From Granulicella sp. S156 (lineage in GTDB: Bacteria > Acidobacteriota > Terriglobia > Terriglobales > Acidobacteriaceae), in the NCBI RefSeq assembly GCF_009766105.1, contig NZ_LMUH01000009.1, positions 213,428 to 277,427 on the forward strand: a stretch of 64,000 bases of DNA, read 5' to 3'. Shown here in pieces: positions 33,821 to 43,327 of this stretch (positions are counted from its first letter, which is position 1; every line of letters begins with the position of its first letter). The notes under the pieces are model-generated. The model searched no databases. It was not told where the DNA came from and worked only from the letters and a program-made list of their open reading frames with translations. The translations under genes and the position numbers were made by a program.

Positions 33821-36800
33821 ATGAAAGTTTTACGAGGCACACCGGGAGCCATAGCCCGTACCTGCGTCACTGCCATTGCGATTATGATGATCTTCGGCAG
33901 GAATGCCGATGCACAGGATTACAGGGCCAAGCTGACGGTTGCCGTCACTGACTCGACAGGGGCCGCCGTTCCGGGAGCCTCTTTGAAGCTTGAACGCAGC
34001 AGCACAAAGCAGGTGACACCCGCAACCACAGATGCGACGGGTTCATTCACCTTTCAGTTCCTTGAGCCGGACACCTACCAGGTCACCGCGACGGCGCCCA
34101 CGATGAGCACGTCTATTACAACGGGTATCGTTGTGCAGGCCTATGCCTCGTCCAGCATCGTAGCGGCGCTCAAGCCGGCTACCATAACTGCGGATGTGAC
34201 TGTCACGGCGGAAGGCGCGCTCCTGCAGACGGAGTCTGCGACGCGAGCCTGGGATATCGAACACGCAGATGTCACGGACCTCCCCGTCATCAACGGAAAC
34301 CCCGTGATGTTGGGTGAAGACATCCCCGGGGTATATATGCGGCCGCTTGGAATCTATACCGATCCCTGGACTATCACGTCACAGTATCTGATCAACGGCG
34401 GTCTCATGTACCTCAACGAGTTCGAGATCGACGGCAGTCCCAACGATGCTGAACTCGGACTTAATACCTACGCCTACACGCCTCCGGTCTATGCGGTAAA
34501 GACCTTTACCGTAAGCGCGAACAATTATGACGCGGAGTACGGTCATACAAGCGGTGGGGTGATTAACCTCACCACGCTCTCTGGTGGAGCGAAGCTGCAT
34601 GGCATGGGATGGATGTCCCTTCGGCGTACAAGTTGGAACGCGAATACCTATCAGAATAAGTATGAGAACGCGATCAACAATACGAACGCCAACACGACGC
34701 CCTTCAACACTCAAACACAACTGGGCTTCCAGGTGGGCGGACCCATTGTGGCGCCACATGTGATTCCTTCGTCACAGACATACAAGCCGTACTTCTTCTT
34801 TGCCTTCGACCACTACTCAGAACTATTGCCGAGGGGCCTGTTGTTGTCCTACCCCACGGCCAAGATGAAAACGGGTGACTTCTCCGAACTACTGCCGTTC
34901 GGCGTGCAGATCGATGATCCCGCGACTGGACACGCAGGTGCTAACGGCGATTGGGTCCGCGATCCATTTCCGAACAATGTCATCCCGGCGAACCGTATGA
35001 ATCCGGTTGCCATGAATATTGCGAAGGTATTTCCAACGGTAGGCACGACGCCTGCGGGGCAGCGGCCCGGTACGGAAAATCTCAATATTCCAAACAACTA
35101 CTTCAATTGGCACTTCCACAACTTGTTGGGCCGTTTCGATTTTGACATCGGTGACAAATACAAGTTCTTTGTACGTCCCTTCTATGCGAACTTTACCGAG
35201 GTCAGCAACGCGGGCGGCATCGTGGGGCCTGGTGAATATGGTGGCCAGTTTTCACGCACAAGTAAGGGCTTCCTCGTCGACTTTATCGACGCAGTGAATC
35301 CCAAGACTGTGCTCAACGTCCGCTACGGCTATAGCTTCTTCCGAGTGTTATGGAAGAGCCCATCCAACCAGAATGTAGATCTCGCCTCGTTGGGCTATCC
35401 GGCAAGCTATGGAAGCAGTCTGCAGCAACCGAACTTCTTCGGCGACTACAATTTCCAGAACTATAGCCCTGTTGGCTGGTTTGATAACACCGAGGACACA
35501 GGCACCTATTCCACCGAAGGGAATATCTCCCGCACCATGGGAAGACACAATGTCCGCGTAGGCTGGGACGTACGGTTGGTGCATTTCACATTTATCAATC
35601 CGGGCTATCCCACGTTTACCAGCAACAGCGACTTCACGAGCGCCGACTTCAACAATACTGGTTCCGAGACGTACAGCGGCGATAGCTTTGCGACTTTCCT
35701 GCTAGGAACACCGTCCAACGGCAACACGGCGTACAACGCCACGGAGACGATCTCTACCTGGTATCTTGCACCATGGCTCCAGGATGACTGGAAGATCACG
35801 AAGAACCTTACGCTCAATCTGGGATTCCGTTACGACGTGTTGACGGCGCCCGTCGATAAATACAATTCCCTTGATATAGGATTCAATCCCAACGTGCCGA
35901 ATGCGGTGCAGGCACAACTGCCGCCGAGTGCGATCGGTATCCTGCCGCAGACGTCGAACCTTACAGGGGGCCTCGAATTTGCCAACGTGAATGGGAATCC
36001 GAGGTCTCCATTCCCGACCGTGTATCACAATATCCAGCCGCGCCTGGGTTTTGCATGGCAGCCCCTCGATCGGCTGGTGGTCCGTGGTGGCTATGGCCTC
36101 TTCTATACCAACTTCCAAAGCAACGGGATGATCCAACAACTTGGCTTCTCCTCAAATACCCCGTTGGTGACATCGAATGACGGCGGTCGAACACCCATCT
36201 CCAATGTCCTCACCAATCCGTATCCAGGCGGACTCATTCAGCCTACTGGGTCCACGTTGGGCACCCTCACAGGTGTCGGTCAGACTCTCACGACGTACAG
36301 CCAGAATTACAAGATCCCGAGCTCCAATGAATTCTCGCTCGGTCTTCAGTACCGCTTATTCAAAAACGGTGTAGTGGATGCCTCCTATGTAGGAAACCGC
36401 GTCATAGGCTACGACATGACGTACGATGCGAACCTGCCGTCGTGGGGCTTCCAGCAACAGTGCGATGAGATCTATGCACAAGGGAATAACAGCCTCTGCA
36501 CGGCTCAAAAGGCAAATCCATTTACCGGAGTATCGGCCTTCCAGAGCACGAGCTACTACACGGCATCTACCTTCGATGCGTATGACCTCAATCGTCCGCA
36601 TCCAGAGTTCCAGGCGGTCAATACCAGCGGCCTCAACCAGGGTCATAACTGGTACAACGGGCTTCAAGTCGATTACACGCAGAAGCTGGAACATGGCATC
36701 TCCTTCAACACCAGCTATGCATGGTCGAAGCAGATCGAGCAGTGGGGATGGATGAACCAGGCGTTGAATCTGCGCCAGCGCAGTCCATACTCTGAAGGGC

Positions 36801-37441
36801 TGCCCCATGTGTTCAAGGTCTTTGGAGTCTTCCAGCTTCCAATTGGCCGCGACAAACTGGTCAGGGTGCAAAATCGCGTACTCGATGCCTTCGTTGGTGG
36901 CTGGGAGGTCTCCCCGGACTTCACGGTTCAGAGTGGTGAACCCGCGTCGTTGCCGACGAATGCCATTCCGCTTCCGCACAATCGGTTCTATAACCATCAG
37001 AACTGGCACCAGCAGCAGGTACGCGCATGGAACGGTTGCGTACTAGACTATAACCCCGGTGGCTCTCCAACTATCCCGGGTGGTAACACCGGAGTAGAGG
37101 CGCAGCAATGCGGCACGAACCCTGCGAACTATGACTGGCTTGAAGTAACGGATCTGCCCTATGAACAGACTCTACCTACCAGCTCCAGCTTCGTTCGCAT
37201 GAAACCGATGATTCTTTCTGATGCCGCTCTTCAGAAGTCCTTCAAAATCCGTGAAGGCGTCAATGTAGTGGCGCGGTTGCAGGCATCGAATGTATTGAAC
37301 CACTTCAACCTTCTTACGGCACGGTTCGATACAAATCCCAATGATCCGCCCAATCTGTTTGGAACCGTCATCCAGGGACAGACTCCTTCGGCGGATTCGC
37401 CGCCGCGCAACCTGAACGTGCAAATCCATGTGAACTTCTAA
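33821..37441 (+). CDS. TonB-dependent receptor, Oar-like
   Basis: Outer-membrane receptor, 1206 aa from ATG 33821. AGGAGG lies 4 bp before this ATG; an in-frame ATG 30 bp earlier is less likely. Signal peptide to ADAQ; carboxypeptidase-regulatory domain about 25-110 (LTVAVTDSTGAAVPGASLKLERS, GSFTFQFLEPDTYQVTA); plug domain with YLINGGLMYLNEFEIDGSP; long barrel ending in Phe (VQIHVNF). It is followed 84 bp later by a secreted beta-propeller protein, and both are enclosed by the minus-strand kinase and regulator genes, so this is probably the transporter of that locus. A weak LacI-like site is at 33719-33732. Confidence 0.92.
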   Translation: MKVLRGTPGAIARTCVTAIAIMMIFGRNADAQDYRAKLTVAVTDSTGAAVPGASLKLERSSTKQVTPATTDATGSFTFQFLEPDTYQVTATAPTMSTSITTGIVVQAYASSSIVAALKPATITADVTVTAEGALLQTESATRAWDIEHADVTDLPVINGNPVMLGEDIPGVYMRPLGIYTDPWTITSQYLINGGLMYLNEFEIDGSPNDAELGLNTYAYTPPVYAVKTFTVSANNYDAEYGHTSGGVINLTTLSGGAKLHGMGWMSLRRTSWNANTYQNKYENAINNTNANTTPFNTQTQLGFQVGGPIVAPHVIPSSQTYKPYFFFAFDHYSELLPRGLLLSYPTAKMKTGDFSELLPFGVQIDDPATGHAGANGDWVRDPFPNNVIPANRMNPVAMNIAKVFPTVGTTPAGQRPGTENLNIPNNYFNWHFHNLLGRFDFDIGDKYKFFVRPFYANFTEVSNAGGIVGPGEYGGQFSRTSKGFLVDFIDAVNPKTVLNVRYGYSFFRVLWKSPSNQNVDLASLGYPASYGSSLQQPNFFGDYNFQNYSPVGWFDNTEDTGTYSTEGNISRTMGRHNVRVGWDVRLVHFTFINPGYPTFTSNSDFTSADFNNTGSETYSGDSFATFLLGTPSNGNTAYNATETISTWYLAPWLQDDWKITKNLTLNLGFRYDVLTAPVDKYNSLDIGFNPNVPNAVQAQLPPSAIGILPQTSNLTGGLEFANVNGNPRSPFPTVYHNIQPRLGFAWQPLDRLVVRGGYGLFYTNFQSNGMIQQLGFSSNTPLVTSNDGGRTPISNVLTNPYPGGLIQPTGSTLGTLTGVGQTLTTYSQNYKIPSSNEFSLGLQYRLFKNGVVDASYVGNRVIGYDMTYDANLPSWGFQQQCDEIYAQGNNSLCTAQKANPFTGVSAFQSTSYYTASTFDAYDLNRPHPEFQAVNTSGLNQGHNWYNGLQVDYTQKLEHGISFNTSYAWSKQIEQWGWMNQALNLRQRSPYSEGLPHVFKVFGVFQLPIGRDKLVRVQNRVLDAFVGGWEVSPDFTVQSGEPASLPTNAIPLPHNRFYNHQNWHQQQVRAWNGCVLDYNPGGSPTIPGGNTGVEAQQCGTNPANYDWLEVTDLPYEQTLPTSSSFVRMKPMILSDAALQKSFKIREGVNVVARLQASNVLNHFNLLTARFDTNPNDPPNLFGTVIQGQTPSADSPPRNLNVQIHVNF

Positions 37442-37525
37442 CTGGCCGCAGGTGAGTTCAAGGACGACTGGGCTCACCTGCATCTTTTCAACGACCCCAC
37501 CAGCACAGAATGACTCGAGGTTAAC

Positions 37526-38719
37526 ATGGGCCGTCAGCCAGCAATTCTTCGTTCTAACGCGAGACCCGGCTTTACAGTATGCACACTGTTGGCGATGGTT
37601 CTGGTTTCCTTTTTCAGCTTCGGCAAAGCACTTGCTCAATCTGACACACCTCTCAGCGAGAGCACAGCGCTGTATGCAAGAGTGGTGCGCACCGCTCATA
37701 GTCCTGACCACGCCAGGAACGATCGAATCATCATTAGCGTTACGGCGCCTCACGGCGGCGAATCCGAAGAAGACCTTTATTCGGGCGATGTCAGGACAGG
37801 ATTTCATCTTGCAGGCTCAATCAAAGATGCCTCCTTCAAGGAGGGCCTATGCTGTGGCACGCTCTATGAGCTTCCGCAAAAGGTTGGAGCGCTCGAAGCG
37901 GGTACGCTGCTTTGGGCAGGCTCCATCGGAGGAACGTCGAAAACCGTCGCTATGCACATCGGCATCTATAGCAGCACGGATGGAGCTGCCTCATGGCATT
38001 ACCTCTCCGATTGTGCGGTCGCACGGGGTCCGCGAGCGAGTGCGGGCGGTCTTTGGGAGCCAGAGTTTACGATCGCATCGGATGGCGCATTGGTCTGCTT
38101 CTACTCGGATGAGACACAGCCACATCACAGCCAACTGCTCAATCAGGTGCGCTCCTATGACGGTGTGCACTGGAGCGCTCCTGAACATACGGTGGCAGTG
38201 GTAGACCCCGCTGCGCGGCCCGGTATGCCGGTTGTTACGAGACTTAAGCCAAACCTTTACTTTATGACCTACGAGGTTTGTGGCACCGCCGGCTGCTCCG
38301 CTTTTTCCAGGACCTCTACCGATGGCTGGAACTGGGGAGACGCGGCGGATGCCGGCAGGAAGATTGTGAGCCAGACGGGCCAATACTTTGAGCATGCACC
38401 GACGAACACAAAGATTGTGTTGTCCGACGGTAAGACGGAACTTGTGGCCGTAGGACAGATGTTGATCGAGGCCGACGGCTCTATTTCAAAGCAGAATGGG
38501 CAAGTGCTGTTTCTGAACGACACGGCTGACGGCAGTGGTCCATGGCGCACGATGAAAGCGCCGGTCGCAGTACCCGAAGCCTACGATAACTACTGTCCAA
38601 ACTATTCATCGCCGCTATTGCCTCTTCAGCATGGTCAGCAGATCCTTGAGGTAGCTTCGCGGTATGCGGATAAGGTCTGCCGCATGTATTACGGGACGGG
38701 GGCCATGCCGGCTCGATAG
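37526..38719 (+). CDS. Secreted beta-propeller protein, sialidase/GH93-like fold
   Basis: 397 aa with a signal peptide ending near ALAQ. The body has repeated strand units and Asp-box-like motifs (STDGAASWHYL, STDGWNWGDA) of sialidase-type propellers, with GGLWEPEFTIASDG resembling the WEP region of GH93 exo-arabinanases (recalled). A CCGTLYEL stretch and several other Cys residues suggest disulfides. GAGG lies before the ATG. It may be a glycosidase acting on oligosaccharides taken up by the preceding receptor, or a non-catalytic glycan binder; the classic sialidase arginine triad is not evident to me. Confidence 0.65.
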   Translation: MGRQPAILRSNARPGFTVCTLLAMVLVSFFSFGKALAQSDTPLSESTALYARVVRTAHSPDHARNDRIIISVTAPHGGESEEDLYSGDVRTGFHLAGSIKDASFKEGLCCGTLYELPQKVGALEAGTLLWAGSIGGTSKTVAMHIGIYSSTDGAASWHYLSDCAVARGPRASAGGLWEPEFTIASDGALVCFYSDETQPHHSQLLNQVRSYDGVHWSAPEHTVAVVDPAARPGMPVVTRLKPNLYFMTYEVCGTAGCSAFSRTSTDGWNWGDAADAGRKIVSQTGQYFEHAPTNTKIVLSDGKTELVAVGQMLIEADGSISKQNGQVLFLNDTADGSGPWRTMKAPVAVPEAYDNYCPNYSSPLLPLQHGQQILEVASRYADKVCRMYYGTGAMPAR

Positions 38720-38744
38720 ATCTCTCCGCCGACAAGTAGCCGAA

Positions 38745-40913
38745 TTAAGGATGCTGTTTGACGATACGGCGAGAGAACATCTTTGTGATGGCGCGCAGCA
38801 AGCGCGTGCGCACTGCAGGTCTCTCCTGCTGCAGTGGCACGCGCACCGTTGCCTGGGTGCCACTCCCTACGTTGCTTGCGATCACCAGTTGGCCGCCGAT
38901 CTCTCTTGTCTTCTGTCGCATTCCCTGCATGCCGAGATGAGGCTTCACGCGAGCTTCCTCGAAGCCGCAGCCGTCGTCCGCGATGGTGAGATAGAGTTCA
39001 TTGCGCTCGAAGCCAAGCACGATCCGTATCTGTGTCGGCGCGCCATGCCGTAGCGAATTTGTAATCGCTTCCTGCCCGATATGCAGCAAGGCCTTGGTTA
39101 GGCGAAGGCTCAAAGGCTGCGGCGTACCTTCAATGGCGACAACTGCTTTTACCTGTTCACCGGCAATGCGCACGACTGTGTTTTCGAGTTCGTCGACAAG
39201 TCCGCCTGACCCTTCCAGGGACACGCCGAACATGGCGACGGTGCGACTTGCCTCTTCGTGGCAGCGTCGAACGAGTTGATAGGCGACGTCCAATTTATCG
39301 GCGACTTCATTCGGGCCGTTGTGGGTGCCTTGGACGATGCTGCTGCGGATGCCCTGTATCTGATAGCCTACGCCCGCGAAACTCTGCGCCATCGTGTCAT
39401 GAATATCGTGCGCGAGCCGTTCCCGTTCCTGCGTGATCGCCAGCGTCTTCCAGCGCTGAATCCGGAAGTAGATAACCTGGATGAGCAGCGCAAGCACAAG
39501 CAGGCCCGCAAAAAGCAGTATTACGTGAAATGGAGTCCACCAGGGCGGGCCAGCCAATACCTGCACATCGTCCTCGGAGCGAAGAAGCAACGCGAATGCG
39601 GTTGTTGCCTGGGTGTACTGCCGGTCCAGCACACAGACACCGCGCAATCGCAGATAGCTTCCTGGCTGAAGCTCGCGCAGATATCGCTTTGGAGCATTTT
39701 TCAGGATGGCTTTGAAGCTCTGGCTGTCCTCCCTGATCTCGAGTTCCACGTGTCCGGCAGCGTCGGTGACAACATTGCTCAGGTGTCCCTGGACTTCGAT
39801 GAACCGTGCATCATAGGAACCCGATGCCGCCTGGATTGGCGTAACCGAGATCGGTGGCACTGGTGTTCCGCTCCAGAGAAGCCGTACTGTGTCGTCTTTG
39901 AAGATCGCGCTATAGAGAGTCGGCTTTACATAGCCACTCACTTCGACGGTGTCGCCAACGTTGGCGGCTAAACCAGCGCTGTCCTCCACGCGGACGCCTC
40001 CGGTTGCATCCTGGATATAGAGTTGAGGACTGGTAATGGTTACAACGCCACGCACCATCGCATGCGTTGGAGTGTCTCGTGACATCTGTTGAAGATCGCT
40101 AATGCGCGGCTGTGGGAGCGTTTGCATCGTTTGGCTGCCGGCATCGCGAGAGGCAATATCGTGTGGCGCGGAAAAGCGGAAGAAGCTGTTGTAATCGGCC
40201 TCTCGCTTGGGAAACTCAGGCTTCTCAACGCCCGCGGCATACGTAGCCAGCTGTTCGAAGTCCTGTGCGCTCGACGGGGCAACTTCGATGTTTCTCCAAC
40301 TGCCGCCTGTCGCAAGTGAGCGCAATCCGATACGGCCAGACGTTCGACACTGCTGCTCCGAGAAGACAAGGCCAATCTTCGCGCCTGTCGTTAGATTCTC
40401 TGACGTGGCACCTATCTTGCAGCCCTCGGCAATCACGATAAGGCGATACCACGTATCGGCATGGACTCCGCCTGGCATAGGTATCGGCCGCGCCTCCATC
40501 CAGCCGTAGTCGGAACGCCCAATGATCAACGTGCCGTCGGTTGTGCGAAGCCCGACATAGTAGCCGTCATACGCGTCAACCCCCTCTTCTTCACGAGACG
40601 ATCGCAGGATGACTCCCATATCGCCATGATCGCCATCGAATCGCACGTCCGCCTGCAGCCGATAGTCAGTCCACTGGCTCGATCCGGCTAGCAGCTTGGC
40701 GCCGCGCTCGTCAGAATGGTTGTGTACGACTCCATTCGACACATCCCACGTTCCACCGTAGCTCTGCCAGTCATCCAGGCTGTTCGATTTCAAGGCGTAG
40801 GCCGGATACTGCGTTCGTCCTTGATGGCAGCCGCTGCACCAAAACGTTGCACCAACGCAAAACAGGAGGAGCATCCAGATTCGAGCCGGCAATTTGTAAG
40901 CGCCTTTCATCAT
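38745..40913 (-). CDS. Sensor histidine kinase with periplasmic carbohydrate-type domains
   Basis: 722-aa membrane kinase. After a signal or lipoprotein-like N-terminus, residues about 40-212 resemble a LamG/DUF1080 (3-keto-disaccharide hydrolase-like) jelly roll; residues about 275-450 contain two OB-like beta domains (SPQLYIQDATGGVRVEDSAG). One transmembrane helix spans 462-483. The cytoplasmic part is HisKA_3 (phosphoacceptor His502 in LAHDIHDTMAQ) and HATPase_c (N-box Asn619, DDGCGF 646-651, GMQGMRQK). Its start overlaps the stop of the sugar-binding lipoprotein gene by 4 bp. It probably phosphorylates the NarL-type regulator at 32113. Confidence 0.9.
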   Translation of the reverse strand: MMKGAYKLPARIWMLLLFCVGATFWCSGCHQGRTQYPAYALKSNSLDDWQSYGGTWDVSNGVVHNHSDERGAKLLAGSSQWTDYRLQADVRFDGDHGDMGVILRSSREEEGVDAYDGYYVGLRTTDGTLIIGRSDYGWMEARPIPMPGGVHADTWYRLIVIAEGCKIGATSENLTTGAKIGLVFSEQQCRTSGRIGLRSLATGGSWRNIEVAPSSAQDFEQLATYAAGVEKPEFPKREADYNSFFRFSAPHDIASRDAGSQTMQTLPQPRISDLQQMSRDTPTHAMVRGVVTITSPQLYIQDATGGVRVEDSAGLAANVGDTVEVSGYVKPTLYSAIFKDDTVRLLWSGTPVPPISVTPIQAASGSYDARFIEVQGHLSNVVTDAAGHVELEIREDSQSFKAILKNAPKRYLRELQPGSYLRLRGVCVLDRQYTQATTAFALLLRSEDDVQVLAGPPWWTPFHVILLFAGLLVLALLIQVIYFRIQRWKTLAITQERERLAHDIHDTMAQSFAGVGYQIQGIRSSIVQGTHNGPNEVADKLDVAYQLVRRCHEEASRTVAMFGVSLEGSGGLVDELENTVVRIAGEQVKAVVAIEGTPQPLSLRLTKALLHIGQEAITNSLRHGAPTQIRIVLGFERNELYLTIADDGCGFEEARVKPHLGMQGMRQKTREIGGQLVIASNVGSGTQATVRVPLQQERPAVRTRLLRAITKMFSRRIVKQHP

Positions 40914-41890
40914 GGCAATTGCCTCGTCCAGTTCATGTCGAGCAGGTGCTGGACCGGCTCCGAATCTGCATTCTCCCGCGTCACGAGCACAGGCTTTTCC
41001 AGGATGCGGGTTGGGGATGATCTGCGGAGCATCTGATCTTGAAGGCTTTGAACGGCGTCCGCGCCCATCTGGAACGTGTTCTCCGCTATGAGTGCGTCGA
41101 TGTCGCCAGCCCGCAGATGATTCATCAGGTCAAGGTCCTGATCGCAACCGATTAACTTGATGTGGCTCGACGCTCCAGCCTGAGACCAGGCTTGATACGT
41201 ACCTCTGCTTTGATTCACGTTGAGCATCAAAATCACCCGGAGATTCGGTACAGACTGGATCACTTCCTCCGTAGTCTCTTCCGCTTCCGCAACGCTGAAG
41301 GAAGTGCTTCGCTCTTCAACGATCTTCACCTGAGGGTCTTTCTGCCGAATGACTCGCTCGAAAGCATCTGCACGATCGATCGACCCGAGAAAATTAGGAT
41401 CGACGCCAAGTACCGCTACCGCGTCACCCGGTTTGAGATAGAGTGACGCACGCAGAGCTGCAAGCTTGCCGCCTTCCTGATCGTCATTCAGGATGAAGAC
41501 CAGCTTCGACGATGAAGGCATCGCCAGTGGAGTTCCGAGGATGACTGTAGGTATGCCCTTTAGCAGCGCTGCGCGGACCGGATCGATCAGTGAAAAGGCA
41601 TGGTCCGGTGAGAGGATGAGGCCTTGAGCTCCGTTATCGATGGCATGGTCGACAAGCTGGATCTGCCGCGCTATGTCGTCTTCTCGACTAGGGCCGTTCC
41701 AGTAGATATCCCAATGCAAAGGCAGCGCAGCTTCTTCGACTCCTGCGTGTTCGGACTCCCATATCTCCTGGGCCGTTGTCTCTGGAATAACTGCGATGCG
41801 CGTGGGCCGTTTCCCGGTGCAGCCCGCAGCGCACAGCAGCGCTCCTGTACACACGATGGAGCCGAAGACGTTCGTTAGGTGTCGCATCAT
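40910..41890 (-). CDS. Periplasmic sugar-binding lipoprotein (RbsB/LacI-fold), no ABC partner
   Basis: 326 aa from ATG 41890 (a longer frame to 41977 lacks export features). The signal ends in the lipobox AAGC at Cys24. The mature part is a type I periplasmic binding fold: RIAVIPETTAQEIWESEHAGVEEAA, DHAIDNGAQGLILSP, GDAVAVLGVDPNFLGSIDRADAFERVI and IKLIGCDQDLDLMNHLRAGDIDALIAENTFQMG. No ABC permease or ATPase gene is nearby. Instead it overlaps a histidine kinase gene by ATGA, so it probably delivers a bound sugar signal to that kinase rather than to a transporter. Confidence 0.87.
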   Translation of the reverse strand: MMRHLTNVFGSIVCTGALLCAAGCTGKRPTRIAVIPETTAQEIWESEHAGVEEAALPLHWDIYWNGPSREDDIARQIQLVDHAIDNGAQGLILSPDHAFSLIDPVRAALLKGIPTVILGTPLAMPSSSKLVFILNDDQEGGKLAALRASLYLKPGDAVAVLGVDPNFLGSIDRADAFERVIRQKDPQVKIVEERSTSFSVAEAEETTEEVIQSVPNLRVILMLNVNQSRGTYQAWSQAGASSHIKLIGCDQDLDLMNHLRAGDIDALIAENTFQMGADAVQSLQDQMLRRSSPTRILEKPVLVTRENADSEPVQHLLDMNWTRQLP

Positions 41891-42104
41891 CGCATGGTCT
41901 CTAATACGGATTACACGATTGTGGGCTCGTGCGGAACATGTCAACTGTACTATTCGAATTGGGTAAAGTCGCACCATAGGAATAGGTTTGCTGCGCGCCT
42001 ATCATTGACTGGTCTGATGATGTCTGCAGAGGCGTGCTGACATATTTCTTGTGGGGTGGCTATTCGCTCTGTGCGCATGCTGTCGCAAGGATTCAGGGGG
42101 GCGA

Positions 42105-43247
42105 ATGTTCAAGGAACGAATTGGTTGGATCGGTTGCCTATGCTTGTGCCTTGTTGCATCCGCACATAGTCAGAACACAGTAGGCCGCTGGACCGCAGAG
42201 CGAGCTAACGCCTGGTATGAGCAGCAACCGTGGCTGGTGGGCGCTAACTACGTGCCATCCGACGCGATCAACCAACTTGAGATGTTCCAGGCGGCAACAT
42301 GGAATCCCCAACTTAACGACAAAGAGCTCGGCCTTGCGGAAGGCATCGGCATGAACACGATGCGGGTGTTCCTGCAGGATCAGCTATGGGCGCAGGACCG
42401 GGAGGTTTTCAAGCATCGCCTGGATGAGTTCCTTTCCATCGCTTCAAAGCACCACATCCGTCCTATCTTCGTCCTGTTCGACTCCTGTTGGGATCCGAAT
42501 CCGCGGCTCGGGCCACAGCATCCGCCGATCCCGGGCGTGCACAACTCAGGATGGGTGCAAAGCCCCGGTGCGCAGGAACTCGCCGATCCGCAGGCGAAGC
42601 CCAGGCTTGAAGCCTATGTAAAGGGTGTAGTGGGCGCCTTCGCAAAGGATCCGCGTGTCCTTGCCTGGGACATCTGGAACGAACCTGACAATGGCAACGG
42701 AGATTACAAGGCTGGAGAGTTGCGGAATAAAGCTGAGCTTGTCGACGCGCTGCTACCGCAGGCTTTTGCCTGGGCAAGGTCCGTGCATCCGAACCAGCCA
42801 TTGACAAGTGGTCTGTGGGATGGGGATTGGTCTCATCCCGCACGGGAGAGCGAAACGACGAAGATTCAGCTCGCGGAATCCGACGTCATCTCTTTTCACA
42901 ACTACGACTGGCCTGAGGGATTCGAAGCGCGCATCCATGAGTTACTGCCATACGGCCGCCCCGTTCTTTGTACCGAATACATGGCCCGCGGCGCGGGCAG
43001 CACCTTTGATGGGAGCCTGCCGATTGCAAAGCGTTATCACGTTGCGGCTATTAATTGGGGCCTCGTCGCAGGTAAGACACAAACCTATCTTCCTTGGGAC
43101 TCTTGGCAGCGGCCCTATGTAATGGTCAAGCCGCCGATCTGGTTTCATGAAGTATTTCGCCAGGACGATACGCCCTATAGGGAACATGAGGTCGCCCTCA
43201 TTCGCGAACTCACCGGCCGCGGCACTTCAGCCGTCGCGGCGAAGTAG
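42105..43247 (+). CDS. Secreted GH5-like (clan A) glycoside hydrolase
   Basis: 380 aa from ATG 42105, which follows AGGGGG; an earlier in-frame start would break the signal peptide. Signal peptide ends near AHSQ. TIM-barrel landmarks: WLVGANYVPSDAINQLEMFQ, GIGMNTMRVFLQDQLW, acid/base Glu193 in DIWNEPDN, HNYDW and nucleophile Glu291 in VLCTEYMARG. This pattern is that of GH5-type cellulases/mannanases and related subfamilies often labelled 1,4-beta-xylanase. Substrate not predictable. It is divergent from the binding-protein/kinase operon. Confidence 0.82.
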   Translation: MFKERIGWIGCLCLCLVASAHSQNTVGRWTAERANAWYEQQPWLVGANYVPSDAINQLEMFQAATWNPQLNDKELGLAEGIGMNTMRVFLQDQLWAQDREVFKHRLDEFLSIASKHHIRPIFVLFDSCWDPNPRLGPQHPPIPGVHNSGWVQSPGAQELADPQAKPRLEAYVKGVVGAFAKDPRVLAWDIWNEPDNGNGDYKAGELRNKAELVDALLPQAFAWARSVHPNQPLTSGLWDGDWSHPARESETTKIQLAESDVISFHNYDWPEGFEARIHELLPYGRPVLCTEYMARGAGSTFDGSLPIAKRYHVAAINWGLVAGKTQTYLPWDSWQRPYVMVKPPIWFHEVFRQDDTPYREHEVALIRELTGRGTSAVAAK

Positions 43248-43327
43248 AGCGCGACAAGGAGAAAATGCGGGAATATAGCGGGCGAACAAATCATCCAATT
43301 TGTCACTCCGCTGTAATCCCCAAAGAC

